A stretch of 64,000 nucleotides of DNA from Shewanella canadensis (GCF_003966225.1 NZ_RXNU01000003.1:248001-312000), one strand, 5' to 3'. Positions 37,491 through 46,979 are shown, counted from the stretch's first letter. Numbers and translations: made by a program. The notes: a model not told the origin generated them from the sequence alone.

Positions 37491-38404
37491 TGGATCTGCC
37501 TTGGTTGACCCCAGTTATCGGTGATTTTTGTGAGCAACTAAAGTCTCAACATATCGGTCATGCTTACCTTGTTGGGGTGCACAGCGGATATGGCGGTGAA
37601 ATCCTCTCCTTAGCCTTTGCCAAGGCTGCGCTATGCCAGACGGTGACATCGCAGGGAGCATGCGGGTTCTGTAAAGCGTGTCTGTTAGTCGAAGCGAATA
37701 ACCATCCGGACTTTTATCATATTGTGGCCGATGGTAATCAAATTAAGGTCGATCAGGTGAGGGAGCTTTGCCGAAAGCTGACCGCGACATCACAGCAAGG
37801 CGGGAGGCGCGTTGCCGTTATAAGCAACTGTGAAAAATTAAACCAGGCCTCGGCGAATGCCCTACTAAAAACTCTCGAGGAGCCCGGTAAAGAGACATTA
37901 TTACTCCTACAGTCAGATACGCCTTCGCGGTTGATGGCTACCATAAGTAGTCGCTGTCAACGGATCCATTTTCAGGCACCAACACGCGAAGAGATCAAGG
38001 CTTGGCTACCACAGGGAGCGGGTGTTAAATCCGATGTAACCTGGTGTCTGCCGGTGATGGGCGGGCCCTTGGAGTTAGCTAATGCACTGGAAGGTGACCG
38101 ATATGCCGCCTTGCTTCAGCTAAGAAAAGACTGGTCTCAAAGTTTGTCCTCTGGTCACCTGTGTGCTAATTTAATTAATATAAATGAAAAGCAAGTTTCT
38201 GATGCACTTAAAGTTTTATACCTACTTTTAAGGCAGAAATTAGTGAAACAGACAGAATTAGATGCATTGTTGAGAGTGAGAATAACAGAGTTCAGCGCGA
38301 AGGTGATGGCGACTTACCATCGTCTTTTACTTATGCCGAATGTAAATTATTTAGCCTTATTTCAATCATTTATATTAGAATACAACGAGATGGGTAAAAA
38401 GTGA
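37490..38404 (+). CDS. holB: DNA polymerase III delta-prime subunit
   Basis: Clamp-loader subunit. AAA+-like N-terminal region with the usual degenerate nucleotide motifs, a zinc module with cysteines in ALCQTVTSQGACGFCKACL, sensor-type NEANALL replaced here by KLNQASANALLKTLEEPGKETLLLL, and the SRC motif in ATISSRCQRIHF. Length 304 fits. ATG at 37490 overlaps the tmk stop; an earlier GTG at 37484 is not needed. Seven bases separate it from the pilZ gene. Confidence 0.95.
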   Translation: MDLPWLTPVIGDFCEQLKSQHIGHAYLVGVHSGYGGEILSLAFAKAALCQTVTSQGACGFCKACLLVEANNHPDFYHIVADGNQIKVDQVRELCRKLTATSQQGGRRVAVISNCEKLNQASANALLKTLEEPGKETLLLLQSDTPSRLMATISSRCQRIHFQAPTREEIKAWLPQGAGVKSDVTWCLPVMGGPLELANALEGDRYAALLQLRKDWSQSLSSGHLCANLININEKQVSDALKVLYLLLRQKLVKQTELDALLRVRITEFSAKVMATYHRLLLMPNVNYLALFQSFILEYNEMGKK

Positions 38405-38411
38405 TCGGTTT

Positions 38412-38738
38412 ATGATAGATCTAGTTGTTAATTTTGACACCCTACATCAGCTTTACCGCGCTTACATGCCCTTTATTAAGCCGGCAGGTTTGTTCGTTGC
38501 GACCACGGAAAGCCATTATCTGGGGCAAGAGTTAACGATAGCGTATCAACTTCCCGGCTCAACCTCTAAGCACCAGTTTGAGGGGGTCGTGGTTTGGATC
38601 AATCCATTAGGAGCCTCAGGTGGTCGGCCCGCAGGGATTGGTGTGAAAATATTAACGGATCCCGATACCCACAAGCACCATATTGAAAACCTGTTATCCA
38701 GAGAGCTCGCGTCCGGTGATTTGACCTGCACCATGTAG
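38412..38738 (+). CDS. pilZ: PilZ domain protein, type IV pilus biogenesis
   Basis: Small PilZ-fold protein (108 residues) of the pilus-assembly branch, without the Arg-rich cyclic-di-GMP motif of classical PilZ domains. Recognisable parts: ATTESHYLGQELTIAYQLPG and VVWINPLGASGGRPAGIGVKI. Such proteins (P. aeruginosa PilZ, PA2960) act in type IV pilus assembly together with PilB and FimX. The gene order holB-pilZ-tatD is the same as in Pseudomonas and Shewanella. Spacing of seven bases to holB implies an operon. Confidence 0.88.
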   Translation: MIDLVVNFDTLHQLYRAYMPFIKPAGLFVATTESHYLGQELTIAYQLPGSTSKHQFEGVVVWINPLGASGGRPAGIGVKILTDPDTHKHHIENLLSRELASGDLTCTM

Positions 38739-38849
38739 GTCTGTATCCTTCCATCCTCTGTTATTACTCAGCAAAATCCCGGCTAAATTAATCACTGCTT
38801 GGCTTTACTGATTAGATTTTTTTGTACCAATTAACTGCTGGAAGTTCCC

Positions 38850-39638
38850 GTGCTCATCGATTCTCATTGTCATCTTGACCGTTTAAAAGCGGCGCCCGAT
38901 CATCAAAGTATTCAACATATCCTTAAAGAAGCTAAAAGCAGAGGGGTTGATTATTTCCTCTGTGTTAATGTCCGTCAAAATGGCTTCGAGTCTATGCGCG
39001 ATAAGATGGCTGATTTTGATCAGGTGTTTCTTTCGGCCGGTGTTCACCCTCTGGATGTCCAAGAGGGGTTAGATGCCGTTCAGCTACAGGAGTTTGTAAA
39101 AGAGCCTAAGGTGATTGCCATAGGTGAGACCGGCTTGGATTATTTTTATGCCAATGAAACAAAGGCCCTACAGCAGACTTGCTTCGAGCAGCAGATCGAG
39201 CTGGCAGTTCAAGTCAATAAGCCTTTGATCATTCATACCCGTGACGCTCGTGAAGATACACTGAATTTTTTGAAAAATGGACACGGTGACAAGGTCGGCG
39301 GCGTGTTGCACTGCTTTACCGAAAACTGGGAGATGGCTAAGGCCGCTATTGATCTAGGTTTTTATATTTCGGTTTCGGGTATTGCGACCTTTAAAAATGC
39401 GGGTGAGTTGAGAACCGTCATTCGTAAGGTGCCTAAAGACAGGCTGCTTGTCGAGACCGATGCGCCCTATTTAGCCCCGGTACCTCATCGCGGTAAAGAG
39501 AATCAACCCGCATTCGTCAGGGATGTGGCCGAGTTTATTGCTGAGTTACGTGGCGAGAGCTTCGAGGAATTAGCTCAATACACCACAGATAACTTCTTTA
39601 ATCTGTTTACCGATGCAGCCAAACTTGCAGGTCGATAG
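38850..39638 (+). CDS. TatD family metal-dependent hydrolase
   Basis: TIM-barrel deoxyribonuclease-like hydrolase (YcfH branch). Metal ligands: IDSHCHLD at the N-terminus, a glutamate in GETGLDYFY, histidines in LIIHTRDA and VLHCFTE, and an aspartate in ETDAPYLAP. Length 262 is the family norm. The start is GTG at 38850. Follows pilZ by 111 bases, possibly with its own promoter. Confidence 0.94.
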   Translation: MLIDSHCHLDRLKAAPDHQSIQHILKEAKSRGVDYFLCVNVRQNGFESMRDKMADFDQVFLSAGVHPLDVQEGLDAVQLQEFVKEPKVIAIGETGLDYFYANETKALQQTCFEQQIELAVQVNKPLIIHTRDAREDTLNFLKNGHGDKVGGVLHCFTENWEMAKAAIDLGFYISVSGIATFKNAGELRTVIRKVPKDRLLVETDAPYLAPVPHRGKENQPAFVRDVAEFIAELRGESFEELAQYTTDNFFNLFTDAAKLAGR

Positions 39639-39664
39639 CTAATAGCTCGATAGTGAAATCTGTC

Positions 39665-39712
39665 GAAAAAAAGACAAAAAAAGACCCAAAACTATTCCAA
39701 TTGTTCTGGGTC
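39665..39712 (-). terminator. rho-independent terminator of rsmF
   Basis: On the minus strand, GACCCAGAAC and GTTTTGGGTC arms (one G-U pair, 10-base loop) followed by TTTTTTTGTCTTTTTTT. It lies 145 bases after rsmF. A second small hairpin, GGCTCT-AGAGCC at 39722-39739, is nearby. Confidence 0.75.
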
Positions 39713-39856
39713 CAGGGGAATGGCTCTGTTTAAAGAGCCGTGCGCTACTGGTGAGATCCTCGCGGGAATTAACTCTCTGGCTATTAGTGTAGTAGAGAGT
39801 GAAAACTCCTAGCGAGAATATTACTATTTTTTAATATAGCTTTGTAACTAAATGTT

Positions 39857-41293
39857 TCAGACCGATGTACTTGCATCCGAATTGGCAATTTTATCCCGCA
39901 CTAAATCTCTCGGAAGAGTGTTTTTAAGTCGGCTTCCCAAATGTTTTGCAACCCCTAATGCACACCCATGATAGGTCACTATCAGTTCTCCCTGAGGCTT
40001 ACCGCCATCAACGAGGGGGATATCTCTTCCCATCAGGTACTCTATGGCCTGCGCTTGGGAGAGTTCATAGCCTGTCGATTTTTCGGCTAAGGCCACGATG
40101 GCTTCATGCCTCGCCTTAAATCCTTTTTTCAACCCATCGGCGAGCTTTAAGCCAATTCTTTGAAACCGCATTTTTCCGATCAACGTTTTCATACCGGCGG
40201 GAAACAACCAATACTCCAGATCTCGCACCATAAGCATGTCATCGGTGGGAATGTCGATGTCGAAGGTTTGTTTGAAATACTGGCGCAGTTCAAGCTCAAC
40301 TTTCGAGGATATGGGGGTAAACGGAAAATTCTTCTGTCTCTTCGGCTCAGGTTTTTGTCTTTCAACATCGCAGGTCTTGGTTATCTTGGCGATGAAGAAT
40401 CCCTCACTATCATAGATCTGTGGCCATACGTGAAGGAAGCCTTCATCCGTGCAAGCTTTGTCTGCGTCGGGGAAGAGAGTGGCAAGGGATTCAAACTCAA
40501 CCGCCTCAGGAAAGGTGGATTTGAGGTGTTCACACACGTCTTGATTTTCTAATCTGCTCAGTGCGCAGGTGGAATAGACTAAAGTCCCGCCTGTTTTTAA
40601 CGCCAGGAAAGCCGATTCAAGCAGTGCTTTTTGGGTTTCGGCGATGGCGCTGTTTTCCTCTAAGCCCCAATTATTAAGTGCTAAGGGATCTTTTCGAATG
40701 GTGCCTTCGCCGCTACAGGGGGCATCGAGTAATATAGCATCGAATTGGTCATACAGGTATTCACCGAATACTCTGGCATCGAAGTGGGTGAGGGCGGTGT
40801 TACTGATTCCCATTCTAAGTACATTAGCATGAAGTACTTTCACACGGCTCGATGAATATTCATTAGCGATGAGTAGACCAGAGTTGTCCATCATTGCCGC
40901 TATCTGTGTGGTCTTAGAGCCGGGAGCCGAAGCCATATCGAGTATGGTGTGTTCAGTCTTGTCTGTTAATGCCGAAAAGAGCGCTATGGGTGGTAACATA
41001 GAGCTTGCTTCCTGAATATAAAACAGACCCTGTAGGTGTTCTACTGTGTTACCTAACTGCACGTCATTGTCGAGTGAGATCCAAAAGCCGTCCTGACACC
41101 AGGGGATCGAGTCGAGTGTCCAGCCTTTAGGCGCCATCAATGCAATGAAATCCAGGGATGAAATTTTTAGGGTATTGATTCGGATGGACGGTCGCAAAGG
41201 TTTGCTGCTGTAGCTGATAAAATCATCCATTGAGAGGTGAGCAGGCATATCTTTAGCAATGCTCTTGATAAAATCTTGATTTAGTTGAACCAT
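39857..41293 (-). CDS. rsmF: 16S rRNA m5C1407 methyltransferase
   Basis: Methylates C1407 of 16S rRNA on the assembled 30S subunit, with SAM. The Rossmann domain has DMASAPGSKTTQIAAMM (motif I). The two catalytic cysteines sit in LDAPCSGEGTIRKD and VYSTCALSRLENQ. A C-terminal PUA-like domain (about residues 385-470, with LDGLKKGFKARHE replaced here by LADGLKKGFKARHEAIVA) completes the RsmF/YebU arrangement. Length 478 equals E. coli RsmF. It is convergent with tatD. Confidence 0.95.
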   Translation of the reverse strand: MVQLNQDFIKSIAKDMPAHLSMDDFISYSSKPLRPSIRINTLKISSLDFIALMAPKGWTLDSIPWCQDGFWISLDNDVQLGNTVEHLQGLFYIQEASSMLPPIALFSALTDKTEHTILDMASAPGSKTTQIAAMMDNSGLLIANEYSSSRVKVLHANVLRMGISNTALTHFDARVFGEYLYDQFDAILLDAPCSGEGTIRKDPLALNNWGLEENSAIAETQKALLESAFLALKTGGTLVYSTCALSRLENQDVCEHLKSTFPEAVEFESLATLFPDADKACTDEGFLHVWPQIYDSEGFFIAKITKTCDVERQKPEPKRQKNFPFTPISSKVELELRQYFKQTFDIDIPTDDMLMVRDLEYWLFPAGMKTLIGKMRFQRIGLKLADGLKKGFKARHEAIVALAEKSTGYELSQAQAIEYLMGRDIPLVDGGKPQGELIVTYHGCALGVAKHLGSRLKNTLPRDLVRDKIANSDASTSV

Positions 41294-41471
41294 AGGACTC
41301 TGACAGTTATCTAGCGGTGTGTCTTTTAACGCGATTATACCATAGCATTTAGTGGCTCGCTCTTAAGCGAACGCCATTGAGGTCGTGAGCATCACGTTTT
41401 AAGCGGCAATGAGAGTGCTTGGGTTTGTTAATCTGATAGCGCAGATTCAGTTCTAATTAAAAGGAAGTCGT

Positions 41472-42698
41472 GTGTTAAATCGGATTTGGTTTTTTTTCTT
41501 TATGACGGCCATGCTGGCTATTGGCGTCCAACTCTTTAATGGTCAGCTGGATGTACTCTCCGTGTCAGTGACCGCACTATTTGATAGCTCGAAACTCGCG
41601 GCCGAAATAGCCTTGGGATTAATTGGTGTGCTCTCTTTATGGATGGGTCTGATGCGAGTCGGCGAGAAAGCCGGAGTTGTCGGTTTTTTCGCAAAAATTT
41701 TTGAACCCCTCTTGTCCAGATTAATGCCTGAGGTGCCCAAAGGACACCCTGCGTATGGCAGTGTCACCATGAACCTGACGGCCAATATTTTGGGCCTGGA
41801 TAATGCGGCAACGCCTCTTGGTCTTAAAGCGATGCAAGATCTACAGACGCTGAACCCGCAAAAAAGTGTCGCAACCAATGCACAGATCCTTTTTTTAGTA
41901 CTCAATACTTCGTCGGTGACCTTAGTGCCGGTTACCGTTTTTCTTTACCGGGCACAGCAGGGAGCTGCGGCGCCGGCGGATATTTTTCTGCCTATACTTC
42001 TGGCAACCTCTGCTTCAACCATTTCCGGGGTGTTGGTGGTTGCGATGTTTCAGCGTTTGTCTTTGTTAAATAGCGTGATCTTGGGCTATGGCGCGTTAAT
42101 TTTCGGCTCAATAATGGCGTTGGTCTTCTATTTGGGGACACTAACCACGACGGCGATAGGAACGCTGTCTACCGCTATGGGCAACGGTATACTCCTGTTG
42201 CTAGTGTTTAGTTTTATTCTTGTTGCCGGACTGCGCAAGGTTGCTGTCTATGATGAGTTTATTGTCGGTGCTAAAGAGGGATTTGCACAGTCGATAAAGC
42301 TTATTCCCTACCTGCTTGCCATGCTGCTGGCGATTGCCATGCTCAGGGCATCGGGTGCCTTAGATTACCTGTTACATCTGATCTCTTCGATTGTCTCTGC
42401 AGTGGGGGGAGATACTCGTTTTGTCGATGCCCTGCCGACGGGAATAATGAAACCATTTAGTGGTTCAGGTGCCAGAGCCATGATGTTAGAGACCATGGAA
42501 CACCATGGTGTCGACTCGTTTGCCGGGCGTTTGGCAGCGATATTTCAGGGAAGTACGGAGACCACTTTCTATGTGTTGGCCGTGTATTTTGGTGCGGTGG
42601 GGATCCGCAATGGTCGTCATGCGCTGGTATGTGGCTTAACGGCTGATCTGGCGGGTATTCTTGCCGCAATTTTTGTCTGCTATCAATTCTATGGTTAA
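41472..42698 (+). CDS. nucleoside-recognition (Gate) domain membrane protein, SpmA/SpmB-like
   Basis: Integral membrane protein with about 10 helices and two Gate-type halves, corresponding to a fusion of spore-maturation proteins SpmA (N-terminal) and SpmB (C-terminal). Motifs: MNLTANILGLDNAATPLGLKAM, LFLVLNTSSVTLVP, GIMKPFSGSGARAMM and QGSTETTFYVLAVYFG. The transported compound is not known. Such fusions are common in non-sporulating gammaproteobacteria. Start GTG at 41472 with AAGGAAG before it. Alone. Confidence 0.85.
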   Translation: MLNRIWFFFFMTAMLAIGVQLFNGQLDVLSVSVTALFDSSKLAAEIALGLIGVLSLWMGLMRVGEKAGVVGFFAKIFEPLLSRLMPEVPKGHPAYGSVTMNLTANILGLDNAATPLGLKAMQDLQTLNPQKSVATNAQILFLVLNTSSVTLVPVTVFLYRAQQGAAAPADIFLPILLATSASTISGVLVVAMFQRLSLLNSVILGYGALIFGSIMALVFYLGTLTTTAIGTLSTAMGNGILLLLVFSFILVAGLRKVAVYDEFIVGAKEGFAQSIKLIPYLLAMLLAIAMLRASGALDYLLHLISSIVSAVGGDTRFVDALPTGIMKPFSGSGARAMMLETMEHHGVDSFAGRLAAIFQGSTETTFYVLAVYFGAVGIRNGRHALVCGLTADLAGILAAIFVCYQFYG

Positions 42699-42782
42699 AG
42701 GGGATAGGACAGCTGGTGAAAGGTGGTCAACAGGGAGGCTGCTGCGAACCCTGCTGCCAGTTATGGCTGAGTTTTTGATAAA

Positions 42783-43676
42783 TTAAAAATGGTAGCTTAC
42801 AGACAGCATAGGTCCGATAAAGCTGTATGACAGGTTGTAATTGGCAATATTAACGCCATCAATACCCGATTTTTGCTCGTAGTCGACATCGACCTCATAA
42901 TAGTTAAATGCGGCGGTCATATGCCAGTTCTCGGATATTTCGGCTTCAATTCCGGCTCTCACATCTATCAGTCGCCCATCTAAGTCGTCGAGTTTTATTT
43001 GAAAGTACTGTGCGTGAGCCCTGAAACTGAATCCCGGTGAGAACTCATAAGTACCAAAAAGCCCTATGTCGGGAAGTGGCGCTGTTATTTTTTCATCTAC
43101 AACATTCGGGATCGCGGCTATTCCACAATCATCGATATTTTCACCCTCGATACAGGCGCCGACAGTGCCTTCAAAGCCGGTTTTTACAAACATGGCGTGA
43201 AGACCCAGAGATACGCCCATGTTGTAGTTGTTGCCCTGATAGAAGCTATAGCCATAACCAATTCTGGCGATATCGATATTGAGCGTGGTCTTGAGCTGAC
43301 TGCCGACTTTTACATCGAAGATTTTATCATCAAGATCGACCTGAAAAGGTGTCGATATACTTTGAACCTCTGCACTTCTATGTAGTTGTTTCCAATCTAT
43401 AAATATTAGGTGTTTATCGTTGAAGTGATGAAATATTTCGAAAAAAGGGAGGAATTGAGATTCTTCAAGATTCAGATCTTGTTCGAAATCAATCTTAAAG
43501 TCTTCACCTAAAATGGGGTTAGTCACATCCATGCTGGAGTTAGAATTAGAGTAAAATCCTCCAATTCGAATCACAGTTTTGCTATCAGCTTCATTGACTA
43601 ACTGACTATTATCCGCGGCTAAACAGGGGGTAGCAGCTATCAGAGCTAAAACTGAGATGCCTAATCTTTTTATCAT
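42783..43676 (-). CDS. outer-membrane beta-barrel protein, unknown function
   Basis: A 297-residue exported protein. After a signal peptide (cleavage near CLAAD) come alternating hydrophobic strands typical of a 10-12-stranded barrel, ending in the barrel signature VSYHF. Segments such as NWHMTAAFNYYEVDVDYEQ and GYSFYQGNNYNMGVSLGLHAMF are strand pairs. A pair of cysteines sits in an outer loop (GACIEGENIDDCG). It is not a porin by length or motif. Its start codon is coupled to a 10-residue leader ORF by a TAATG overlap. Confidence 0.8.
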   Translation of the reverse strand: MIKRLGISVLALIAATPCLAADNSQLVNEADSKTVIRIGGFYSNSNSSMDVTNPILGEDFKIDFEQDLNLEESQFLPFFEIFHHFNDKHLIFIDWKQLHRSAEVQSISTPFQVDLDDKIFDVKVGSQLKTTLNIDIARIGYGYSFYQGNNYNMGVSLGLHAMFVKTGFEGTVGACIEGENIDDCGIAAIPNVVDEKITAPLPDIGLFGTYEFSPGFSFRAHAQYFQIKLDDLDGRLIDVRAGIEAEISENWHMTAAFNYYEVDVDYEQKSGIDGVNIANYNLSYSFIGPMLSVSYHF

Positions 43677-43708
43677 TAAGGCGACTCCACAAATAATATT
43701 TTTACCAT
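43676..43708 (-). CDS. 10-residue leader ORF coupled to the outer-membrane protein
   Basis: ATG-led mini-ORF, peptide MVKILFVESP, whose stop codon overlaps the start of the barrel gene (TAATG). Its own ribosome-binding site GGAG and start region form an imperfect direct copy of those of the main gene, about 33 bases apart (CGACTCCACAAAT at 43682-43694 and 43715-43727 on the plus strand). It would arise by tandem duplication and may now couple translation. Confidence 0.45.
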   Translation of the reverse strand: MVKILFVESP

Positions 43709-43999
43709 TTAAGACGACTCCACAAATATTTTTATTATTATTTTAAGTTATTGATTCTATATAAATGAATCTGCCTGTGACTTTTATACTAACATTTTGT
43801 TTCAATTTGTGGGTGATTTGTATCAATAAATGTAAAAGTAACCGCGTTTTTATTATGGGTTTGTAGGCTGTGTCGCTGAAATAGTCGTATTTGGGTTGTG
43901 AACTAGCAAGAGCCTATCGGCCAAGGGAGTCTCAGAGGGGAAAAGATAAGGGAAAAGGAGTCATCGAGTATGACTCCTGGTTCTAATTGGAGGCTTAAG
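43677..43999. other. intergenic region between barrel gene and dgkA
   Basis: Contains the leader ORF, AT-rich DNA and the dgkA terminator. No further gene or site recognised. Confidence 0.5.
43956..43978 (-). terminator. rho-independent terminator of dgkA
   Basis: AGGAGTCAT-CGAGT-ATGACTCCT. Read on the minus strand it is followed by TTTTCCCTTATCTTTT, 22 bases after dgkA. Confidence 0.7.
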
Positions 44000-44371
44000 T
44001 TAAAGGTATCGGCTTGTAAGTATGACTGCCCATGTAATGCCACATAAGGCCAGACTCATAAATACAGCGGCCGAAGCGACATCTTTGGCTTGGCCACTCA
44101 GAGGGTGGATCTCATGACCAATCCTGTCGACAACGGCCTCTATTGCCGAATTTAACAACTCTACGATGAGGACAATAAAGAGGGTTAAAATTAAAAAGAG
44201 TCGCTCAATTGTGGTGATATCAACCAACAGCGCTATCGGCAGCATAATAATGGCTAGCATCAGTTCTTGTCTGAATGCGGCTTCATGCACCCATGCTAGT
44301 CTGAGTCCCTGCATGGAGAAGCCAGTGGCCCTAAATATGCGTTTTAATCCGTGATTATTTTCAGGTTTCAT
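44000..44371 (-). CDS. dgkA: diacylglycerol kinase
   Basis: Small inner-membrane enzyme of 123 residues that recycles diacylglycerol to phosphatidic acid with ATP. Three hydrophobic helices follow an amphipathic N-terminal helix (LKRIFRATGFSMQGLRLAWVHEAAFRQEL). The active-site segment is VELLNSAIEAVVDRIG (catalytic glutamate in the Glu-Leu-Leu-Asn-Ser-Ala-Ile-Glu motif). Length equals E. coli DgkA. Monocistronic. Confidence 0.95.
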   Translation of the reverse strand: MKPENNHGLKRIFRATGFSMQGLRLAWVHEAAFRQELMLAIIMLPIALLVDITTIERLFLILTLFIVLIVELLNSAIEAVVDRIGHEIHPLSGQAKDVASAAVFMSLALCGITWAVILTSRYL

Positions 44372-44679
44372 AACATTCCATAAGTTTTATTTTAACGGGT
44401 GCTTTACTTGTCGAGCCGATTGCGCGTGAGTATATCACCGTCAATTGATGAGACAATCGTATTTTGGCCTCACCATTAGTGTATTTGCGGCATTTGTATG
44501 ATTGAAGCAATCTGAAGAGAGTATAGTGTTGGTCTGCGCGTCACTACTTTTGAGAATAACAAGATATTTGGGGGAAATGAGCATCATGTTCTACACTGTT
44601 TTCTGTGGCGGGATTAAATCTTAACTTGCTGCAGAGCTGAAGGAAGCAGCTTGAGTCATCACACGAAGGAGCGTTCATA

Positions 44680-45525
44680 ATGTCATATGCCCAAGCATGT
44701 CGGTTGTCCTTATCACTTATTCTCATCTATTTTTCCATCGGTCTTAGTGAAGCACATGTAAATGATATTCAGCTTGCTGTCGAGCAGCGGGCCGATGCGC
44801 CGATCAGTGAATACCTTGTTAGCGAAAAACTCGATGGAGTGAGAGGCTATTGGGATGGCACTCAACTGTTTACGCGTTCAGGAAGGCTGATATCTGCGCC
44901 ACAGTGGTTCACTCGTGGATTTCCAGATTATGCACTCGATGGCGAGTTATGGATGGGAAGAGGGACGTTTGAGCAGATTTCGTCATTAATAAGAAGCAAG
45001 CACCCCAATCAGGAACGCTGGCGTGAGGTTACGTTTATGGTGTTTGACTTGCCATCGCATAGCCAAGTGTTTGCCGAGAGATATTCTATAGCAAGAAGGG
45101 AGTTAGCGACCCGCTCTATCTATTTATCGGTTATAGAGCAGAAACGTTTCGACAGTGTACAAGCGCTCGATACTTGGTTTAGCCGAGTCATCGAGCAAGG
45201 CGGTGAGGGTTTGATGTTACACCACAATCAATCTCTTTATCTTAGTGGAAGAAACAAAGACGTAATAAAACTTAAGCCACTTTATGATGCGGAGGCTCGG
45301 GTGGTGGCTCATCAAGAGGGGCAAGGTAAGTTTAATGGGATGTTAGGTGCTTTAGTGGTTGAAACTCCGAGTGGGATCCGTTTCAAACTTGGAACCGGAT
45401 TTACCGTGAGTGAAAGGCGTGATCCTCCACAGATAGGCTCTTTGGTCACTTATCAATACTCTGGACTCACGCAAAAAGGTACCCCTAGGTTTGCCAGTTT
45501 TCTTCGGGTAAGATTGAAAGAGTGA
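44680..45525 (+). CDS. periplasmic ATP-dependent DNA ligase, LigE type
   Basis: Minimal ATP-dependent DNA ligase carrying a signal peptide (about residues 1-25, cleavage near SEA), so exported. The nucleotidyl lysine is in SEKLDGVRG (Lys50). Further motifs: DGELWMGRG (III), TFMVFDLPS (IIIa), GGEGLMLHH (IV) and DVIKLKPLYDAEARV (V). A short OB-fold follows, to 281 residues, with no extra DNA-binding domain, as in LigE. Such enzymes occur in Neisseria, Haemophilus, Vibrio and Shewanella and may act in DNA uptake or extracellular DNA. AAGGAG nine bases before the ATG supports this start. Confidence 0.9.
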   Translation: MSYAQACRLSLSLILIYFSIGLSEAHVNDIQLAVEQRADAPISEYLVSEKLDGVRGYWDGTQLFTRSGRLISAPQWFTRGFPDYALDGELWMGRGTFEQISSLIRSKHPNQERWREVTFMVFDLPSHSQVFAERYSIARRELATRSIYLSVIEQKRFDSVQALDTWFSRVIEQGGEGLMLHHNQSLYLSGRNKDVIKLKPLYDAEARVVAHQEGQGKFNGMLGALVVETPSGIRFKLGTGFTVSERRDPPQIGSLVTYQYSGLTQKGTPRFASFLRVRLKE

Positions 45526-45821
45526 TGATTCTTAACTGGCAGATGTGATGACACAAATAACCTCCGTCCTCTTTGTATGTATGGGTAACATACTAGTCTG
45601 GCGTTATGCGTTTTAAAATCAATAGCTTGTGGTTGCCCGCATGTATTCGCCAACACCTCCCCAATACTAGACAACAGACACTTTCCGATTTCGGCATGCG
45701 GTAATCGTCACTGAGGTTGAGTTCATAAGCTTGTATTGGAATAGATCAAAGCAGGGATAAGGTCGCGGCTTCGCGCGGTCTATCTTTATTCGTTATACGA
45801 GCTTGAATTTGGTAATACGTA

Positions 45822-46850
45822 TTAGCGTATTATGCCTCTTACCTCATCTAAGCACTCAATATATTGTTTTGGGGTTAGCTGGTGAGCTTTTTTAAAGGCT
45901 TTAACAAAGCTTTGTGAATTGCTGAAGCCTAGTTCATTCGTAATATCTTCTATTGCTCGGTCTTCTACTAACATGTTAGGTGCCAAAATATAGATAAGTT
46001 GATACTTAACAAGCTCTGAAAAGCTATAGTTTTCTTTTTGTAGCTTTCGTTGCAACGTGAGTGGAGCAACTCCCATAATTTGAGCAATAAATTCAAGTTT
46101 AGGGTAACCATAGGCTCTAGCATAGTCAACAGCCTCAAATACACACCGAGAAAAGTCGTTTCTGTCTGGCATATTCAAGTATTTCAACAATTGCAGATCT
46201 GATGCATTGTAGGCTGGTTTATTCATCGTTTTACTAAAGGTAGGCAGCAGAGAGATATCAAACCATACCTCTGTTCTTTTTGCATTCCAAACAATCGGAC
46301 ACCCAAAAATTTTTTCAGCTTCTCCTTTTCCTCCCAATCTTGAACCTGGGAGATGGATAACCAATGGCTCAAAATCATCACTACCATAGTGACGTAATAC
46401 GTGTATAAACTTCCAAACAGCAACAAAGCTGTCAAGCAAGCGCTCAGATAGTACTGGAATTGAAGTATCGTAACACCACTTGGTAACTTGGCTTGTGCGT
46501 TCGGTATAGCATTTAGCCCCCGATTGTAAAATTGTTGCTAAATAATTGAACCGGACAATAGCTGTAAAGAGAACAGGCGAAGATAAAACGATATTTTTTA
46601 GGAGCGGGAAGTTGTTGAAATCAAGCTTCGAGCACCCCTTTGCTACAAATAATGGGTCATTAATGTGCTCATCCAGTATGCCAAAATAGCGGGTTATCTC
46701 GTTCAACGGCATTAGGCGCATTGGTTCGTCAATTAAACTTTGAGGCAAATTGACCTTTTTAATACATCCACCATAGTAATCGTCCATGGCTTTAAGGAAA
46801 AGCCAAAACATACCTGTACGGCCAAATGAGATACCTGAACTTCCTGTCAT
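45822..46850 (-). CDS. AraC family transcriptional regulator
   Basis: Regulator with an N-terminal Arabinose_bd-like domain (PF12625 style, residues about 20-200) and a C-terminal AraC DNA-binding domain: EFIAQIMGVAPLTLQRKLQKENYSFSELV, then AIEDITNELGFSNSQSFVKAFKKAHQLTPKQY (two helix-turn-helices). This is the OruR/ArgR-like branch of 340-residue regulators. It lies upstream of, and on the same strand as, nothing obvious; the YiaV-like operon ends 200 bases upstream. It may control that export cluster, which is an inference from position. It is AT-richer than the flanking core genes. Confidence 0.88.
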   Translation of the reverse strand: MTGSSGISFGRTGMFWLFLKAMDDYYGGCIKKVNLPQSLIDEPMRLMPLNEITRYFGILDEHINDPLFVAKGCSKLDFNNFPLLKNIVLSSPVLFTAIVRFNYLATILQSGAKCYTERTSQVTKWCYDTSIPVLSERLLDSFVAVWKFIHVLRHYGSDDFEPLVIHLPGSRLGGKGEAEKIFGCPIVWNAKRTEVWFDISLLPTFSKTMNKPAYNASDLQLLKYLNMPDRNDFSRCVFEAVDYARAYGYPKLEFIAQIMGVAPLTLQRKLQKENYSFSELVKYQLIYILAPNMLVEDRAIEDITNELGFSNSQSFVKAFKKAHQLTPKQYIECLDEVRGIIR

Positions 46851-46979
46851 CTTATAACTCTCAATTGCTGAAACTTAATTAGAGTAACGGTAGCATTAAA
46901 CGGTTGCAACTGCATTGTTGTAAAAGAAAACAGGTTCCTATAAGCAGAGGTTCTGTAGATTTATATTTCATTTTCAATG

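Noticed and set aside
45812..45823. TAATACGTATTA palindrome at the AraC gene end
   Set aside because: Perfect but AT-rich 12-base symmetry without other copies in the window; chance cannot be excluded.
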